From contig JBAJFE010000008.1 of NCBI GenBank assembly GCA_037903355.1, positions 186,001 to 250,000 on the forward strand: a stretch of 64,000 nucleotides of DNA, in the 5' to 3' direction. How positions within the stretch are numbered: the stretch's first letter is position 1; the number at the start of each line of letters is the position of its first letter. The stretch is from Trichuris trichiura (Eukaryota; Nematoda; Enoplea; Trichinellida; Trichuridae). Under the pieces are notes generated by a model, which saw only the letters and a list, made by a program, of their open reading frames with translations, made no database searches and had not been told where the DNA came from. Positions 13,921 to 27,170 of the stretch are shown in pieces. The position numbers and the translations under genes are program-made.

Positions 13921-15940
13921 ATGCAGAATGGCCAACAAAGAGCTACTGGATTTTAACAGACAGATTGGAAGCTGATGCGAGATCATCCCTTCAACCTTAT
14001 CAACGATGCCTTAACCACATGGGTGCACGTTTGGAAAGGCAAAGAATGCTCAGAACGGTTCTTTGGCTTCAGTGCACTTCTCACCTTTAAAGTGAGCACA
14101 GCATTATACGTGCAAGAAAAGCTTTGAACAAATAAAGTTTGGGAACCTCGAAGATGATGTTAAAACGTTTCAATACCTCATTCCTTTTATATGAGTGCTT
14201 TGTTATACCGTAAAGGAAATAACTACCTAATTAGCGACGCGCCGCAGAGCATTACTCTTATTAATTCATTTCAATGATCGAGCGTTATCAAACAGATCTC
14301 ATCAGCAGCGGTAGAATTGGTGAACTCGTCACTCAGTGCTTTGAATAATCTGCTCTACCTCATGCCCACCATCGACACAGAGTGGGGTAGACCTGCATTT
14401 ATGTATTTATCATTGTGAACCGCCCTTTTCAAGATGAAAAAAAATTTTCTGCTATTACAAATATAGTGACTACTGAAGCGCATCTCTGCTTAGCAAGTAA
14501 ACCTCCTTAAGGTCATGAATCAGAAATCCCGCCACTACATTACTCATAGATGGTTTTAGGACGTGGGCAAATCTTTGTTTAATGTTCAACAGGAGGTTAG
14601 CTCATGTCAGGCCACATAATTGTTCTGTAGCGTTACGTTGGAAGACATTATCAATAATTCAATGAACTCACTGCTTTTTTGTTTCTGTCTTTATCATACG
14701 TTGACGATCTTTGGCTTTAAAAGTCTTGAATAAGCTTCCGAATTGAGTCAGCACGGACAGGACTAAACTGTGCAGTGACAGCACGCGTAAAAATGGGAAG
14801 ACTGAATTTATTTAAAAACGGACAAAAAACGTCTGACGCACTGAACACAAAATGTTCGGACTGCCAACGACAAAAGCCAGAATCAGGAACGGTTGTGGGC
14901 TTCTCCATAAGAAATTTCTCTGACGTAAAGAGCGCTGACGTCATAGCCATAATGTCACTCACACAGACAGCAGGTCTTTCACGTGCTCAACTAACAGTCA
15001 TGTAAAGAATGCGCACCATTATAAAGACAATCCTGCAGGCCAGTGACATTTGCCTTCAGAGAGATCAGAGTAAACATTCAGCGGCTCATCAGGGCTGCGC
15101 CTTCTCAAAATCACCTGCTTATATGCAATCGGTCAATCCTCGGTTATGGCAGCTAGTGAAGTGTTCTTTTTCTTTTCTATTTCTGATATACAGCGAATTC
15201 CCCACCCGCTAATTCTAAGGGAAGAACACTAGCTATGTCCTCAATACCACGAGATTCACACCCTAACCTGCCAAAGGATGATGGCCCTCACATGGATATA
15301 TAAAGCCCCATCGTGGGTTTAAGAATTTTCATAGTAAATGCATTGTGTTGTTCTTGAGCTACATATACCTTTATTCTAGCACAGGCAAGACTTGCCACGA
15401 TACTAGAGGTTCACTTGCACGCAGTAATTTCTTAACAGCTGCTTTTAAATGAGACAAAACAAAAAAGAAACAGTTCATACCGCTACTGCACAAAAGCTGA
15501 CGTTAATACATTCCATTGTTGAAGCTGACAGTCGGCGCCATTACCTGGTTGTCGCGGAGCTCATAAATGACTTCTCTGTCGGTGCGTAAATGCGCTATCA
15601 GTACTCAACGTTCATGCGGCAAAACAGTTCTTCAAACTGGGCCAACCTTGTCTGCTAAACATAGCGAACTAGCTATCATACAAGCCACAACGAGGTAAGG
15701 TTCTCTTATCGCACCCAGAAAGCGTATCAACTAACAGATCCTATGACCGATAACGCGCACTGCCTTATATCATCACGAACAGATTTTCGCCGGCTTTTTG
15801 CCCGACTGAAAGCAAGTCTATCTTGCCCTCAGCAACTCTAGTCCTCACAATTAGCGTCAAACGGCGCTATTAGGCGGCAAGTAGCCTGCGGGTCGAAAAG
15901 CAGCGGCGACATGTACATCGTCGAACCTGCGAACCACAAA
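13921..15940. other. Spacer between duplication copies, with a diverged third copy
   Basis: No gene was recognised. The stretch around 14,510-14,600 is a strongly diverged relative of 9,700-9,770 and 17,765-17,840: the CATGA.T.AGAAATCC start and ATCTTTGTTTAATG are shared. This suggests more than two rounds of duplication. The rest shows nothing. Confidence 0.4.
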
Positions 15941-16257
15941 CACGTTGCCATTACTTTGCGATAATATTTAAATTTGCTTTTTACTAGCACCAACGAAAGA
16001 TAATAAAAACTAAATAAAAGTCTTATTGTAAAATAATGCATGCACTCATCAAAGAAGTCATAAGAAATAAAGAACTGGCTGGCGACCGCTTCTGGCAACC
16101 GCAACAGTGTGCGCGTTTCTAAAGCGCAGAATACATGCCGCTGCGCGACGAATTCTACCTCCGCTTTCAGTTAGGTTTTCGTTGACTCTCAAATTGGCAT
16201 ACTGGAACAAATCGACGCAAAATTGGTTAGAACCGTACGTAAAACGGTAAATACGAA
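15940..16257 (+). repeat. Diverged left flank of duplication copy 2
   Basis: Counterpart of 7,870-8,190, with many substitutions. Near-identity begins just after this point. Confidence 0.6.
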
Positions 16258-19200
16258 TTTAAAAATTATTTTCACGCGTTTGATCTCACCGTCGCGCAAT
16301 GGTTTAAAGCTAATTTTCACGAATGGAACTCAGTCGAACCTGCATACTTACAGTAAGGTAAAATAGTGATGACGCCGTTAAACGTTGAAGCAGTGTTGTA
16401 GGACAATTTTGGACTCAATTAGTAGCAGCTGCTGTGGCTTCTCAAACGTACGTTAAGTACCGATATTTAATGTAGTAATGGTTGTACAAATGACCGCCGG
16501 AAGACGACAAGAGCGATCGAACTGCCAAGTCTACCCTTTTGTTTTCAAGTAGCGAACTTGACAGCTGAATGTCATTTGTCGTCGGTTGCATCACTCAAAA
16601 ACAAGAACATATTCCATTTTTGGGCGAAACCGATGGTTAAACGATATGCACGCAACATGGACGTGGATTTTGAGCTGAACGATATGCATACAAGGAACAC
16701 CGGAGGAAGCAAGTACCACCGGCGATGATATGAAAGCCTGAAGATCTAACCAGCTTCAGATGGACAGCTGACAATATGCGTAAGGCGGGAAGTTGTCGTC
16801 CTAAGCTGCAATCGATGACCCGAGCTGTTCTTTCAGCCCTTAGGCTGAGAGAAAAGGGTGACTAATGATCAGGCGTTTACGGGAGCATGCAACAAAGATG
16901 TTTACGACAATGCTCACAGTTCGGTCGAGATGATATGCTGACATGGATGAACGCCGTTACGCGTCCTGTAGTGGTCGCAAGTACAGAAATCCTTTTTAGC
17001 CAGAAAGGATGAGAAAAGCAGCTTGAAATGGATTGATATGGACTATTTATGAGAACTTTATTTTATGTCTTCCTCAAAGTCAGGAAGCAAATCAACCATC
17101 CACCGTCGACTTAAGGAACGGACTGAAAAATCTACAAGGATGATATGATGTTGTCTATATATTCGTATGACGACAAGAAGACCGCCGTTTCCTTGCTTAA
17201 TATGGTTTCTGCTGAAATATTGCTGACCTTCTGGCGGCAAGTATTGCTGAGCGTCATAGTATACTACAACCATGAAGAAGCAGAATCACTCATGCTCCAT
17301 TTTGACATTAATGGAATTGGAGACCACAGCACATCCGTACGAATGAAGCATGTATGTGTATGAGCGGCAGCCTATGTAGATAACATCGATGACTATACAA
17401 TATGATATCCGCACTATCAAACGCATTATTTTGTGAATTTTTTTCAATAAACTTTTTATCCTTATACCAGTTTGCCCTGCTGCAGAGTTAAACACTATCA
17501 AGAAAACCATATTATTAATCTTACTGACTTTGGATGATCAAATGGTACTCATATGAGTTTGGCACCGCTGCAGTTGTTGAATTTATCACTCTGTGCTTCG
17601 AAGCTTTTCTTCATCATCTCAATGGATAATAATAGATGGGCGCGGGTTCCCTGTTGCGCACTCATCCTTGCGAACGTCTGTTTTTTAAGACGAAACCAAA
17701 TTCTGCGCAATTCTACATATGATCATTAGTCAGAGTCATCTTCTTTTGGTGAGTTACGTTTGTTAGAGTCATGAGTAAGAAATCCTATTACTGCATTGCT
17801 ACTAAATAATTTTAGGGTGAGGACGCATCTTTGTTTAATGCTGCAAGTGCTTTACTTTGGTCATCTCAAAGTACGCTATGTTATTGCTCTGCAGTTTGTC
17901 AGCTTAGAAGTGGTCATCGGTATTTCGAGAATAGGAAATGAGTTTGTTGTCTGTTTATTGAGCATCTAATCTTTATCATAGAACATGGAATTCAAGAGAC
18001 ATGAAGATAAGGCCGCGTATTATTACGCTGACATGGAATGTAGTGATAGTACATGTAAAAATGAAAAGAACAAATATCTTTCAAGCGGGACGACAAACAT
18101 AAGACGCACAACTTTGTCCATCATTTTGGATGCTCGCTAACGCGTGGATGACTTCAGAGAGGCAACTTTCCTCATTTGCGAAAATCGATGAAGCTGTTCT
18201 GGTCGCCCAATGCAACGTAAGTCGACAGGGAGTTTCAGTTTCGACTTTCCTACGCCATATCATCAATGTGTCCCAACGAATGGTTATGCTACTTTCCCAA
18301 GAGGATTCTTTATAGGTTCACAAAAATCTATTCACCTGCACCATATGGTCATACAATATCATATTTGGCTTGCCCCATATTACTGTCTATGCGCATGCTT
18401 TTCCTTTGCTGCTGCATGGATGAGGGAACACGTGCCCAGCAGATGTAAGCAAAATGGGGGAGCTTCTTTCTTCCCGCATAGAGTGAAGCAACCATTCCCT
18501 CGGCTGAAATATCTTTCAGGGTGCAGCTATTGAAAAATAGAATCGGTAAGCCAGCATGGACTACATGGGCAGAAATAGGAACAGTTCAGTCACGGGCTAC
18601 TGTATGTTTATGCTAGCGTTAATAGAGATAGGAAACCAATGTCTCTTTTGGCCTACGTACCATAGATATCATCGCAGTCAGATGTACAGACGACCGTTGC
18701 TAAGTTCTGGCCGTTTCTACATTTCTATGGGGTGCCAGAATTGCTTACCGTATTAAAGTTGCTTTAAAATGAGCAACATAGCAACAGCCGCCATAGATTC
18801 GAACCTGCGAACAGAAAAAGTTATCACGTTTGCACCGTAATGTAGTCCAGACTTTGCAAAGTTTAAACTCTGTCCAATTAAGGATGAACAGTTTGAAGAA
18901 CCTTTTCGAGAAGCAGTCTGTTGAGATTAGAACAACTTGGGAAAAGCAGTGCCTACTGAAAATCAGGCTGTTAGTGGCTCTGCACTTCAACGCAAAATTT
19001 GCAAAGATAATTTTAGCGTGCATGCGGAACGTGGCGACTTGGAGATCAATTTAGCGTTTTGGCAAATCGTTGGCTTGTCCACTGGAAATCTGTTAGAACC
19101 TGCAGATCACTACAGTAAACCCGCAAAACACTGACGTCCCCGTTGCTCAGGTTGGCTGCTGAAAATTTTTGATTGGTCTTACGCTTGGTGATGCGTCTTC

Positions 19201-19567
19201 TGAAGTAGGCGTTTTCCAATGATATGAATGATATTAATGGAGCAAGAAGCGGCCGGTACAGTGCAAAGATAGCAAGCTCTGCTGCTTCTTTGCAAATTTA
19301 GTATGGACGCTCTGCGGAAGCAAAAGCCAGCATAGCTTTTGAAGTTTTCTATTATTTCTGAAAAGCTGCGACTTTTCTTCCTGGCACGATGATATTAATT
19401 CAGCGGCTTCTTCGCTGCCTATAGGCCTATAATGGTTGAACGATATTAATGTAGGCCCTTCGGTGCAGCGTAAAGGCATACGATATTCGTTGCGACTGCA
19501 CGTTCTGCTTCTTGCTCCTGCGATCATTGATGGTTTGAAATAAATAATTCAATTTCACGGTGGCTTA

Positions 19568-20134
19568 ATGAAATGTTGGAGGAATTGGTGACCGCTTGAG
19601 CCGGTTGAAAATTCCGGCAAGCTCAACAAGCAGTTTTCGCTGCGCTTTGTTGGAGAATGGAACGGTATTTGCGGCTGACTATTTTGAATTTCCGTCACGC
19701 TTGGTGCTGCGTCTTCTGAAGTATGCGTTTCCGAATGATATGAACGGTATAAATGCCGCAAGAAATGGGCTGTCCAAGATAGGGATAGTCAGCAGTGCAG
19801 CTTCTGTGGAAGTTGGTATGGGTGATTACACCGAAGCAAAAGCGAGCGTCTATTTTGAACTCTTCTATTATTTTTCAAAAGCTGCGACTTTTCTTCGTCG
19901 CTTGATGATATTAACTTAGCCGCTTGCCCGCTGTTTATAGGCCTATAATGGTTGAATGATATTAATTTAGGCCGTTCCGCGGATTGGGCTTTACAGCACA
20001 TGTAAAGTTACTTATGCACGAACTAAAGGCACACGATATTTCATGCGGCTGTACGCTCAGCTTGTTTGCTCCTGCTGTCATTGGTGGTTTTTAATAAAAG
20101 AGTCACGTTCATGGTGGCCTCTCTCAAATAGATG
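19568..20134 (+). repeat. 567-bp tandem unit 1 in duplication copy 2
   Basis: Begins at ATGAAATGTTGGAGG and ends where the same motif restarts at 20,135, a period of exactly 567 bp. It corresponds to 11,501-12,067 in copy 1. Confidence 0.88.
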
Positions 20135-20701
20135 ATGAAATGTTGGAGGAATTGGTGACCGCTTGAGCCGGTTGAAAATTCCGGCAAGCTCAACAAGCAG
20201 TTTTCGCTGCGTTTTGTTGGAGAATGGAACGATATTTGCTGCTGACCATTTTCAATTTCCGTCACGCTTGATGCTGCGTCTTCTGAAGTATGCGTTTCCG
20301 GACGATATGAACGGTATAAATGCCGCAAGAAATGGGCCGTCCAAGATAGGGATAGTCAGCAGAGCAGCTTCTGTAGAAGTTGGTATGGGTGATTACACCG
20401 AAGCAAAAGCGAGCGTCTATTTTGAACTCTTCTATTATTTTTCAAAGGCAGCGACTTTTCTTCGTCGCTTGATGATATTCACTTAGCCGCATGCCCGCCG
20501 TTTATAGGCCTATAATGGTTGAATGATATTAATTTAGGCCCTTCCGCGGATTGGGCTTTACAGCACATGTAAAGTTACTTATGCACGAACTAAAGGCACA
20601 CGATATTTCATGCGGCTGTACGCTTAGCTTGTTTGCTCCTGCTGTCATTGGTGGTTTTAAATAAAAGAGTCACGTTCATGGTGGCCTCTCTCAAATAGAT
20701 G
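20135..20701 (+). repeat. 567-bp tandem unit 2 in duplication copy 2 (extra unit)
   Basis: Additional unit absent from copy 1. It is flanked by the same motif at 20,135 and 20,702 and differs from unit 1 by scattered substitutions. It accounts for the 567-bp length difference between the copies. Confidence 0.88.
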
Positions 20702-21019
20702 ATGAAATGTTGGAGGAATTGGTGACCACCTGAGACGCTTGCAAGCAGAACAAGCAGTTTTTGCTGGTTTTTGTTGCACAATGGAACGGTATTTCCAATG
20801 CTGAAGGTCGGATATCTCGTAACAGAGATGTTCGTATGCTTGATGGTTCTGCGGTATTTGTTGGTTTAATGGGACATTGTGAAAGTATATGATCAACATT
20901 CTGACCTTTTTGGCAATCCGCTGTTCCTGTCGTCAGCAATATTTGTGTGGTCCGCGGATTATTCGCATACATTGAAGATATTTACCCACTGGGAAGGAAA
21001 TGATATGTAGACATTTGGA

Positions 21020-21690
21020 TGAGCAGGCAGGAGAAAGTTTGCGGGGAGAAGAAAGGTATAAATTGTGGTTACCTGTCAAAGATGGGAAAAGTGGCTCCGG
21101 GTCAAAATGTCCGTCCTTGGTGGACGCAGGACGCCGTCGTAGCGAGCAGCATGTTCGGAAAGCAGTTATGCTTTCGGTCATCGAACAGAGCGATGAGCGA
21201 CAGTTGGTTAAATGGTTTTGTATACAATGGCGGGGTTACGTAGCCTTAGAAGATGTACCCCGCTGCACGGAATACAAGTTGGCTTCTATCGTGTTTGGGA
21301 ATCTCTAAACAGTGGAAAATTTAAATGGCCGTTCTAAGGTGTTTTTGGCGCGTCGTTGGGCACCTTTCGCTAGTAGAACATAGACTGTGTTGATGTAAAG
21401 CAAAAAGCAAGCTTCGCACAAAAAGGTTCAATGCCGGATCACGGCCGACGTTTTTGGCCTTTACAATCAACGATATGTTTGCGACATAATGTTCGTAGAG
21501 CTGAAAATATTTACAAGGACTGGAAGATCTAATGAATGCGTTACCTAATGGCAAGAAGCGTTCTTTACCAGTGGTCATTGCGATTAAAAAACGAATGATA
21601 GTTGCTTCTAGTCGACAGATGGATCTTTGCTGGTGACGTGCATTCCTGAGCGCAACGGATTGTTCCGAAGAACAAGCATACAATGGCTGT
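21020..21690 (+). pseudogene. Coding relics at the right end of duplication copy 2
   Basis: 21,020-21,310 matches the relic at 12,431-12,720, and 21,500-21,680 matches the relic at 13,755-13,900. The DNA that separates these two relics in copy 1 (about 12,763-13,750) is mostly missing here, so the right part has suffered a deletion. No intact reading frame runs through. Confidence 0.45.
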
Positions 21691-23567
21691 AGAATATGAT
21701 GGCAAAGTAGGCGCGAACGAGAAGGTTGCCCAGCAGTTGGCATGGGTGACGGTATGCGGAAAGACAGAAATTCTTGCTGATATACGTGTTTTTTATAACG
21801 CTATCACAGTGACCGACGAATTATTATTGAATACGTTTTGTATAACGCTGCAGTTGTATACTGCTGACCGTTTAATGCCGCACAGGTGTTTGTATATGAA
21901 ATATTCTTATCTTTTGCCATGTATTAAATCCATTTCGGAATGGTACTAAGCGTTTGAAATTTGCGCGTGCTATCAGCAGAAAAGGTAATAATTGGGCATT
22001 GGCAGCAAAGCGAGCATTTTTATGACGTTCACTTAGTTCGTTTTATCTGATTTTTGCTCTCGTTGCACTGCTCGTACGTTTTGCTTTTAACTGCGTTCAT
22101 GCACTTCTAGATAAGCTATAAGTTGTACATATCATTTGTTAAATGCGGCTCAAAACAAGTTATCTCCTGATGGAGTTTCATGCACGCCAGCTAGAAAAAA
22201 GTATTAGTGGATTAAAAGTTAGGCTTGAGCAAGTTTCAAGCGATTTCTTCATCATGTCAATGGGGAATCATATTTTAAAAACATCCCACTTTACGCTGGC
22301 TGACGAAATTGAAAAATGGAAAGAATATGTTCCGGCATTTTTGTTTTTGGATTATCGCAATTATTTTACTTGTAGTGCATTTGCATATTTGGTAACCTTT
22401 CCATAATTAGCTATTTGATGCTATTATTCATAATTAGGAAACACGACCGCGGCAACAGATTTCATACTTTGGATCGCAGTAGGTTCCTGTTTGGCATGGT
22501 GGCAAACTGGCATTGCATCTTGCAATCTTACCAAATTTGTCTACAACGGGGCTTCGGTTTGATCGGCATTTTGGCGCTGAAATTGCAACATGCCGGAGAT
22601 GGTTAGCCAACGAAGACTTTGCTTACCTATGCATTCTCCCCGCCACTCAATTTCTTTATCCGTGCATTGGCATGTTGTCACTGTAAACATGAAGCAACTA
22701 CGTACGATGTGGAAGTTATAGAGCGCTGTAACTTGCCGCGTCAGCTGTCCTAGTCGTCAGCGTTGCTATTTGTTATTCTCTATTCAGTAACTTTATCTTG
22801 CAAACTAATAGTTTCTGTAATTACGTGCCGAGTAAAAACCTATTAAGGAAATTAAACCATTTCGGAAATTAATGGTTACTCCTCCGTCTTTCGACTACAA
22901 AGGATATCGCCTTCAACACTGCTATAAGGCTGAGCATGTTTTGGAAACTTATTTAATGTAAAATCCATTAAGACAAGAATACACTAAATTTAAGTAAGCA
23001 TTTTAAAAGAGAACTGACACAGCGCTTGGCGGAAGCAAGGTTTCTTGTTTGTACTCTTCTATCCCCACTGCACCTCCAATCCCGAATATCAAATTGTTCA
23101 AGCTTAAGATGAACCCACAAAATGAAGAGGTCTAGGGTTTTCTACATTTTGAGGCACATTCGTTGCGCTAGCCTTACAGGCTATGAACCCTATTCTGAAC
23201 CCCCTTTTGGGGAATACTGTTTGCTATTTCTGCTGGAATAGCACTTATAGTATTTCGGGTTTATGAACAGACCTCGAAGTAAAATGTTTCAAGCTGAAGT
23301 GGTTGACAAGTCTTGCGCAGCGTCTTCATAACTTAAGAAGTGAACCATATTTACATTTGGAAGTGAAAAGCAGTTGAGGATCACATAGTGAACATAGCTG
23401 TAACCTTGAGGTCGACTTTCCATACGCTTTAGCCTATCAGTAAATAACTGGATTTAAGAACCAACTGATTGATAAAATGCCCGTACAATGTCACTTGAAG
23501 CGGAATAGGTTTTTAGCGTTTAGAGAATATCCTTATCGGAACAACTAACCGAAAACGGCTGTATTCC
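21691..23567. other. No recognisable gene
   Basis: ORFs of 88 and 87 codons (21,683-21,949 and 22,143-22,406) have genuine ATG codons, but no recognised motif, splice chain or repeated conservation. Nothing else was seen. Confidence 0.4.
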
Positions 23568-25249
23568 TTATCTGTTACTTAGTAGCGCTAGCGGTTGAGC
23601 AGGTTGCATTTGCGTGCGTAGTTCAACAACATTATCTATTTGACGCGAGGGAAATGAAATGTTTGATTAAGAGTTATTGAGTGCTCACCGTTTTCTCTTT
23701 GTGACAGACAGTGCGATTTGCTCAGGGTGCATTGAGCAGGCGTCTCGCATTGCTCTCCTATTCGTAGCTGCGTGTGGCAGGTACCATCCGAAAAAATGTC
23801 ATTTGCTGGACAAGGTTTCATGCAACATACAGCCAGATTTGGCATGTTCACGTCGATGAGACAAAAATGGGAACGTGTTGGACATTCAGCGTTGCACTGT
23901 TCCTTTGAAGTGGGCATACCACGGTCTCCAGCTGGACATACCGGACCGTAAGATGGGCAACATACGCCCGTTCGAACCAGCAGCTTTCTTTGATTGATCA
24001 TTTTTAGAGATGTACTTCCCAAGGCAATGCAGTAATATGATTCCGGACATTGACTTGTGTCGCCAGTTATTTCTTGCCCGTTTACTGCGTTCAGAACACA
24101 TTTTCTGGCTTTGCCGTTATCGACCACTACGTTTCCTATTAAGCAGTTATAATCTGAAAATGAAATACATTGAAATACATTTTCAAATGTTTGCGGCATA
24201 TGAACTGGGTCGGCATGCGTTATCCATTTGCTGTATTCCTTCTTTGCAGTTGCAACGTCCACCTTCGCAATGAGAGTAAGCCGTAACGCATTCATCATCA
24301 ACCGTACACTTCTGGCTCAATTGTGCTCCTGAATTAATACGCCGCAGACGTACAAAACAACGTAGCTATTGAAAGGCTGACGTACTCGTCGTCCTGACGC
24401 AGTTTCCACTTTCAGCTTTAAAGCCAGACTTGCATACGCAACTTCCTTTGAGGCATTCCGAATTTTCGGGACGACATGGCAAATTTTCCTCGCCGCAACG
24501 GTCTCCAATTTCCGCAACTGTATTTGAAAATATTAATTATACTTTTCATGGGACATCTGAATTCATTTGAGCACCGACTACTCAACGCAATTACAAGCAG
24601 CAACAAAGCACGAAGTCTTCCCTTATTGAGTCTGTAAAAAATGAGCTCTTATTCATGAAGGCTAGCCCACGTACTTTACGGTAAAATATGGGGCACTTGG
24701 ATATACTGGCAGTTTCAATATAGCAACAGGAAAATATGTCTGTTTAATTGCTTACGTTGAACGCATTTCACGCCGTCGTATACGGAGTTCATTTTGCATT
24801 GGCAGTAGCCGAGAACGCAGTAGGAATTGCTTATTCGACAGCTGTGACCATCTATGCATCGTTGACCAACTTTACCCGATTTCATCCTGTCTCCTTCAAC
24901 GATTGTTACGTATAATTTGAATTCATTATGGAATAACTACGCAAGTACCTTGTTCTTGTTCATCCCGCGAGGTATGCACACAATGGCCTTGAACGCAAAC
25001 CATATCTTCAGAGCAGTCTTTGTCGGTTGTACACAGGTTGCTTCGCTCTGAAATTAAACTGATTTTTCAATTTCTCGCGCCTGAAACCTTTACCTTCCGG
25101 CAGCCAGCAGTGATTATACTTGCATTCCTCTTTAGGTGAATCACATTGAGATTTGCTAAGGCATCTCATTCCAGTCGGCTTGGCGGAAATGCACGAGCGG
25201 TCGACGCATACGTACCGTCCCTTACAATCTCTATGGCCTTCGCAACGTT
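23568..25249 (-). CDS. Secreted cysteine-rich EB-module protein (3' part of gene)
   Basis: Seven exons were rebuilt: 25249-25094, 25047-24949, 24893-24756, 24517-24386, 24328-24206, 24153-23689 and 23635-23568. Every junction is GT-AG and phase 1, and all internal exons are multiples of three. The exons encode cysteine-rich modules of the nematode EB type, for example the exon at 24517 with GDRCGEENLPCRPENSEC and GSCVCKSGF, and the exon at 24328 with QKCTVDDECVTAYSHC. The long sixth exon carries further Cys modules with GVCCPSYGPVCPAG and AVCCMKPCP. EB modules are known from extracellular proteins of nematodes, so a secreted or matrix role is inferred. The first exons, including any signal peptide, were not found upstream. 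The last exon adds about 22 residues to a TAA stop. Family assignment is good; function is unknown. Confidence 0.8.
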
Positions 25250-26839
25250 CTGAATCGGAATGTGATCAAGAAAAATAGACCTAGGTTTCTTTCCACTCTT
25301 CGGTCAAGCTGTTCAAAAGCTTCTTTGAAAAGATGACTTAAAAGGTGTCTGAATAGCTAATATACGGAATGATAAAATTGTTGGGAGCCTGAATCCCGAA
25401 TAAGTCAAAACCTGAACGAGACGAACTTTCCAAACGTCAGCAGTTCACCCTTCTTAAGCATATTCAAGCTTTTCGTCTCTGCTAGAGACTTTACCTTTCT
25501 GGATTTTGGCCATTCCGGCAAATGATCACCGCAGGTAGGTCAACAATTAGTGGATAACTAATAATAACAATAATTTTTGAAGCAGAAGTTAGCCTACGGA
25601 ATGTCCTTTGAAATGGTTGAAGCTTTGCGCGGCACTTAGATAAGGGTTAATTCTCAGATTTAAAACACTAATTATTGCGTTCCGTTTCATGCAAGCGTAT
25701 TTTGGCGCCAGTAAAAATCCAGACAACGATTTTACTATAGTTGTAATAAAGCTGGAGGGGCAAGTAAAAAATGCGTTAGACTTTAAAAAAGGTAGTACCG
25801 CTTGGATATATATATATATATACCATTATTATGTGGTTGAACGGAAGGAAGTATCCGGCTAGCGATTACGTCTTCACATTTGAAATGCTATAAACGCTTT
25901 TAAAGGAGAAACGATAATCTTGTGGATGGTTAATAAGTCTGCTGAATCGACCTCCCGCTCTTTATGTCTCTTTAAACTCTTGCGTTCTCAATGGAAAGCA
26001 TTCTAAGCAGAACAGTTCTTTTCCCATACGACGCAAGGAAATAATGGCAGCAAATATTGACATTTGATTACAATCAAAAGGTGTAAAAGCCGTTACCGAA
26101 CGTAATTATTTTAAAATCTGACCTGTAGCAGCTACTCTGAAAGAACATATCAAAACAAGTTGAACAAGTGCCAAGGAAACGTGATGTAGTGGTATGCGCT
26201 GCATTTGCCAAGAAAGGAATTTTAAAGAGAAGAAAGAAAAGCGTCGTCTGTATGAGTCAAATGTTGCAGATTAAATTTCATTTCCATTCGTGCTCTACGG
26301 GCTGTACAAATACGCAGCGGCGTTTCAAGCTGTATACTTTACGATGGACAGCTTAGCTACATGTATCCACGAACCAACGATAGCGTACGCTCACAAGAGC
26401 TTACTGCATGCGTTCTTGTATTCCTTTTAAGCTGATACAAATAATGACGATTAAGTAAGAACGAAGCGAATGTAGTTTCAGCTTGACTGAAGAGCTCAAT
26501 AAACTGATTTGGCAACCGCAAATACGCTACCTTACCTTTAAGCTGCCATTCATATTGTTTAAACATGAATAAAGCAGCTAATGAAGTAGCGCTTTATATT
26601 TGAAAGCATAAAATGATAAAGTAACATTGCAGCGAATTCCAGAACGCTTTGAACTTACCGCTTCCCTTCGTGAACTATAAATATTTGCTCTATGTTGAGC
26701 TTGCTCTTCTTATGAATGAGAACCTGATGGCCTCTTGATTAGAAGGCTGAAAAATCATAAAATATGAAACATACACCTTCTGAATATTCTGATCTTAGGT
26801 TACCTTTAAAACAGTCACTATTGAGTAAACAAAAAGTAA

Positions 26840-27170
26840 AGCCCATCTTATTCAGGCTAACCAGCGGAAATTATTAGTGCAATCATTCATAAATTCATAA
26901 CATTCACAGAGGCTTTAACTCATTTAACGTTATTCGACAAACTGTACACAGACCGCCTTCAGTATAAGGAACTTGTAATACAAAATAGGAAAAGATTAAA
27001 TTATAGCTTTAAATGCAGTAAGCACAAGCGCTCCGGACTTCATCTTTCCTTTCAGATTTGGGGATTATACTCATCTACACTTCACGGCAAAAAATGCGGC
27101 ATGTTAGCGTTCGGACTCGACTACAAACAGTCTATTTAATAGTTTACACGTACTCTTCGTGCATAACTCG
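26840..27170 (-). repeat. Dispersed repeat, copy B (inverted relative to copy A)
   Basis: Its reverse complement aligns with 6,810-7,170, including landmarks such as GAATTTATGAAT, AACGTTA and GATGAGTATAAT. The coding-like segment GLYSSTLHGKKCGMLAFGL is interrupted by a stop soon after. Confidence 0.6.

Larger units (their letters stand above)
16257..21365 (+). repeat. Segmental duplication, copy 2
   Basis: Directly repeats 8,190-12,763. Copy 2 is longer mainly because it holds one additional 567-bp tandem unit. Past about 20,700 the correspondence continues with an offset near 8,634 until the TTTAAATGG...GCGTCGTTGGGCACC block shared by 12,705-12,763 and 21,320-21,365. Identity is mosaic, as described for copy 1. 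No intact gene was recognised. Confidence 0.9.

Noticed and set aside
21683..21949. 88-codon ORF at the edge of duplication copy 2
   Set aside because: Overlaps a decayed relic in a different frame and has no recognisable feature.
25807..25822. TA-rich run as a possible promoter TATA element
   Set aside because: It is a simple TA microsatellite with no gene start nearby.
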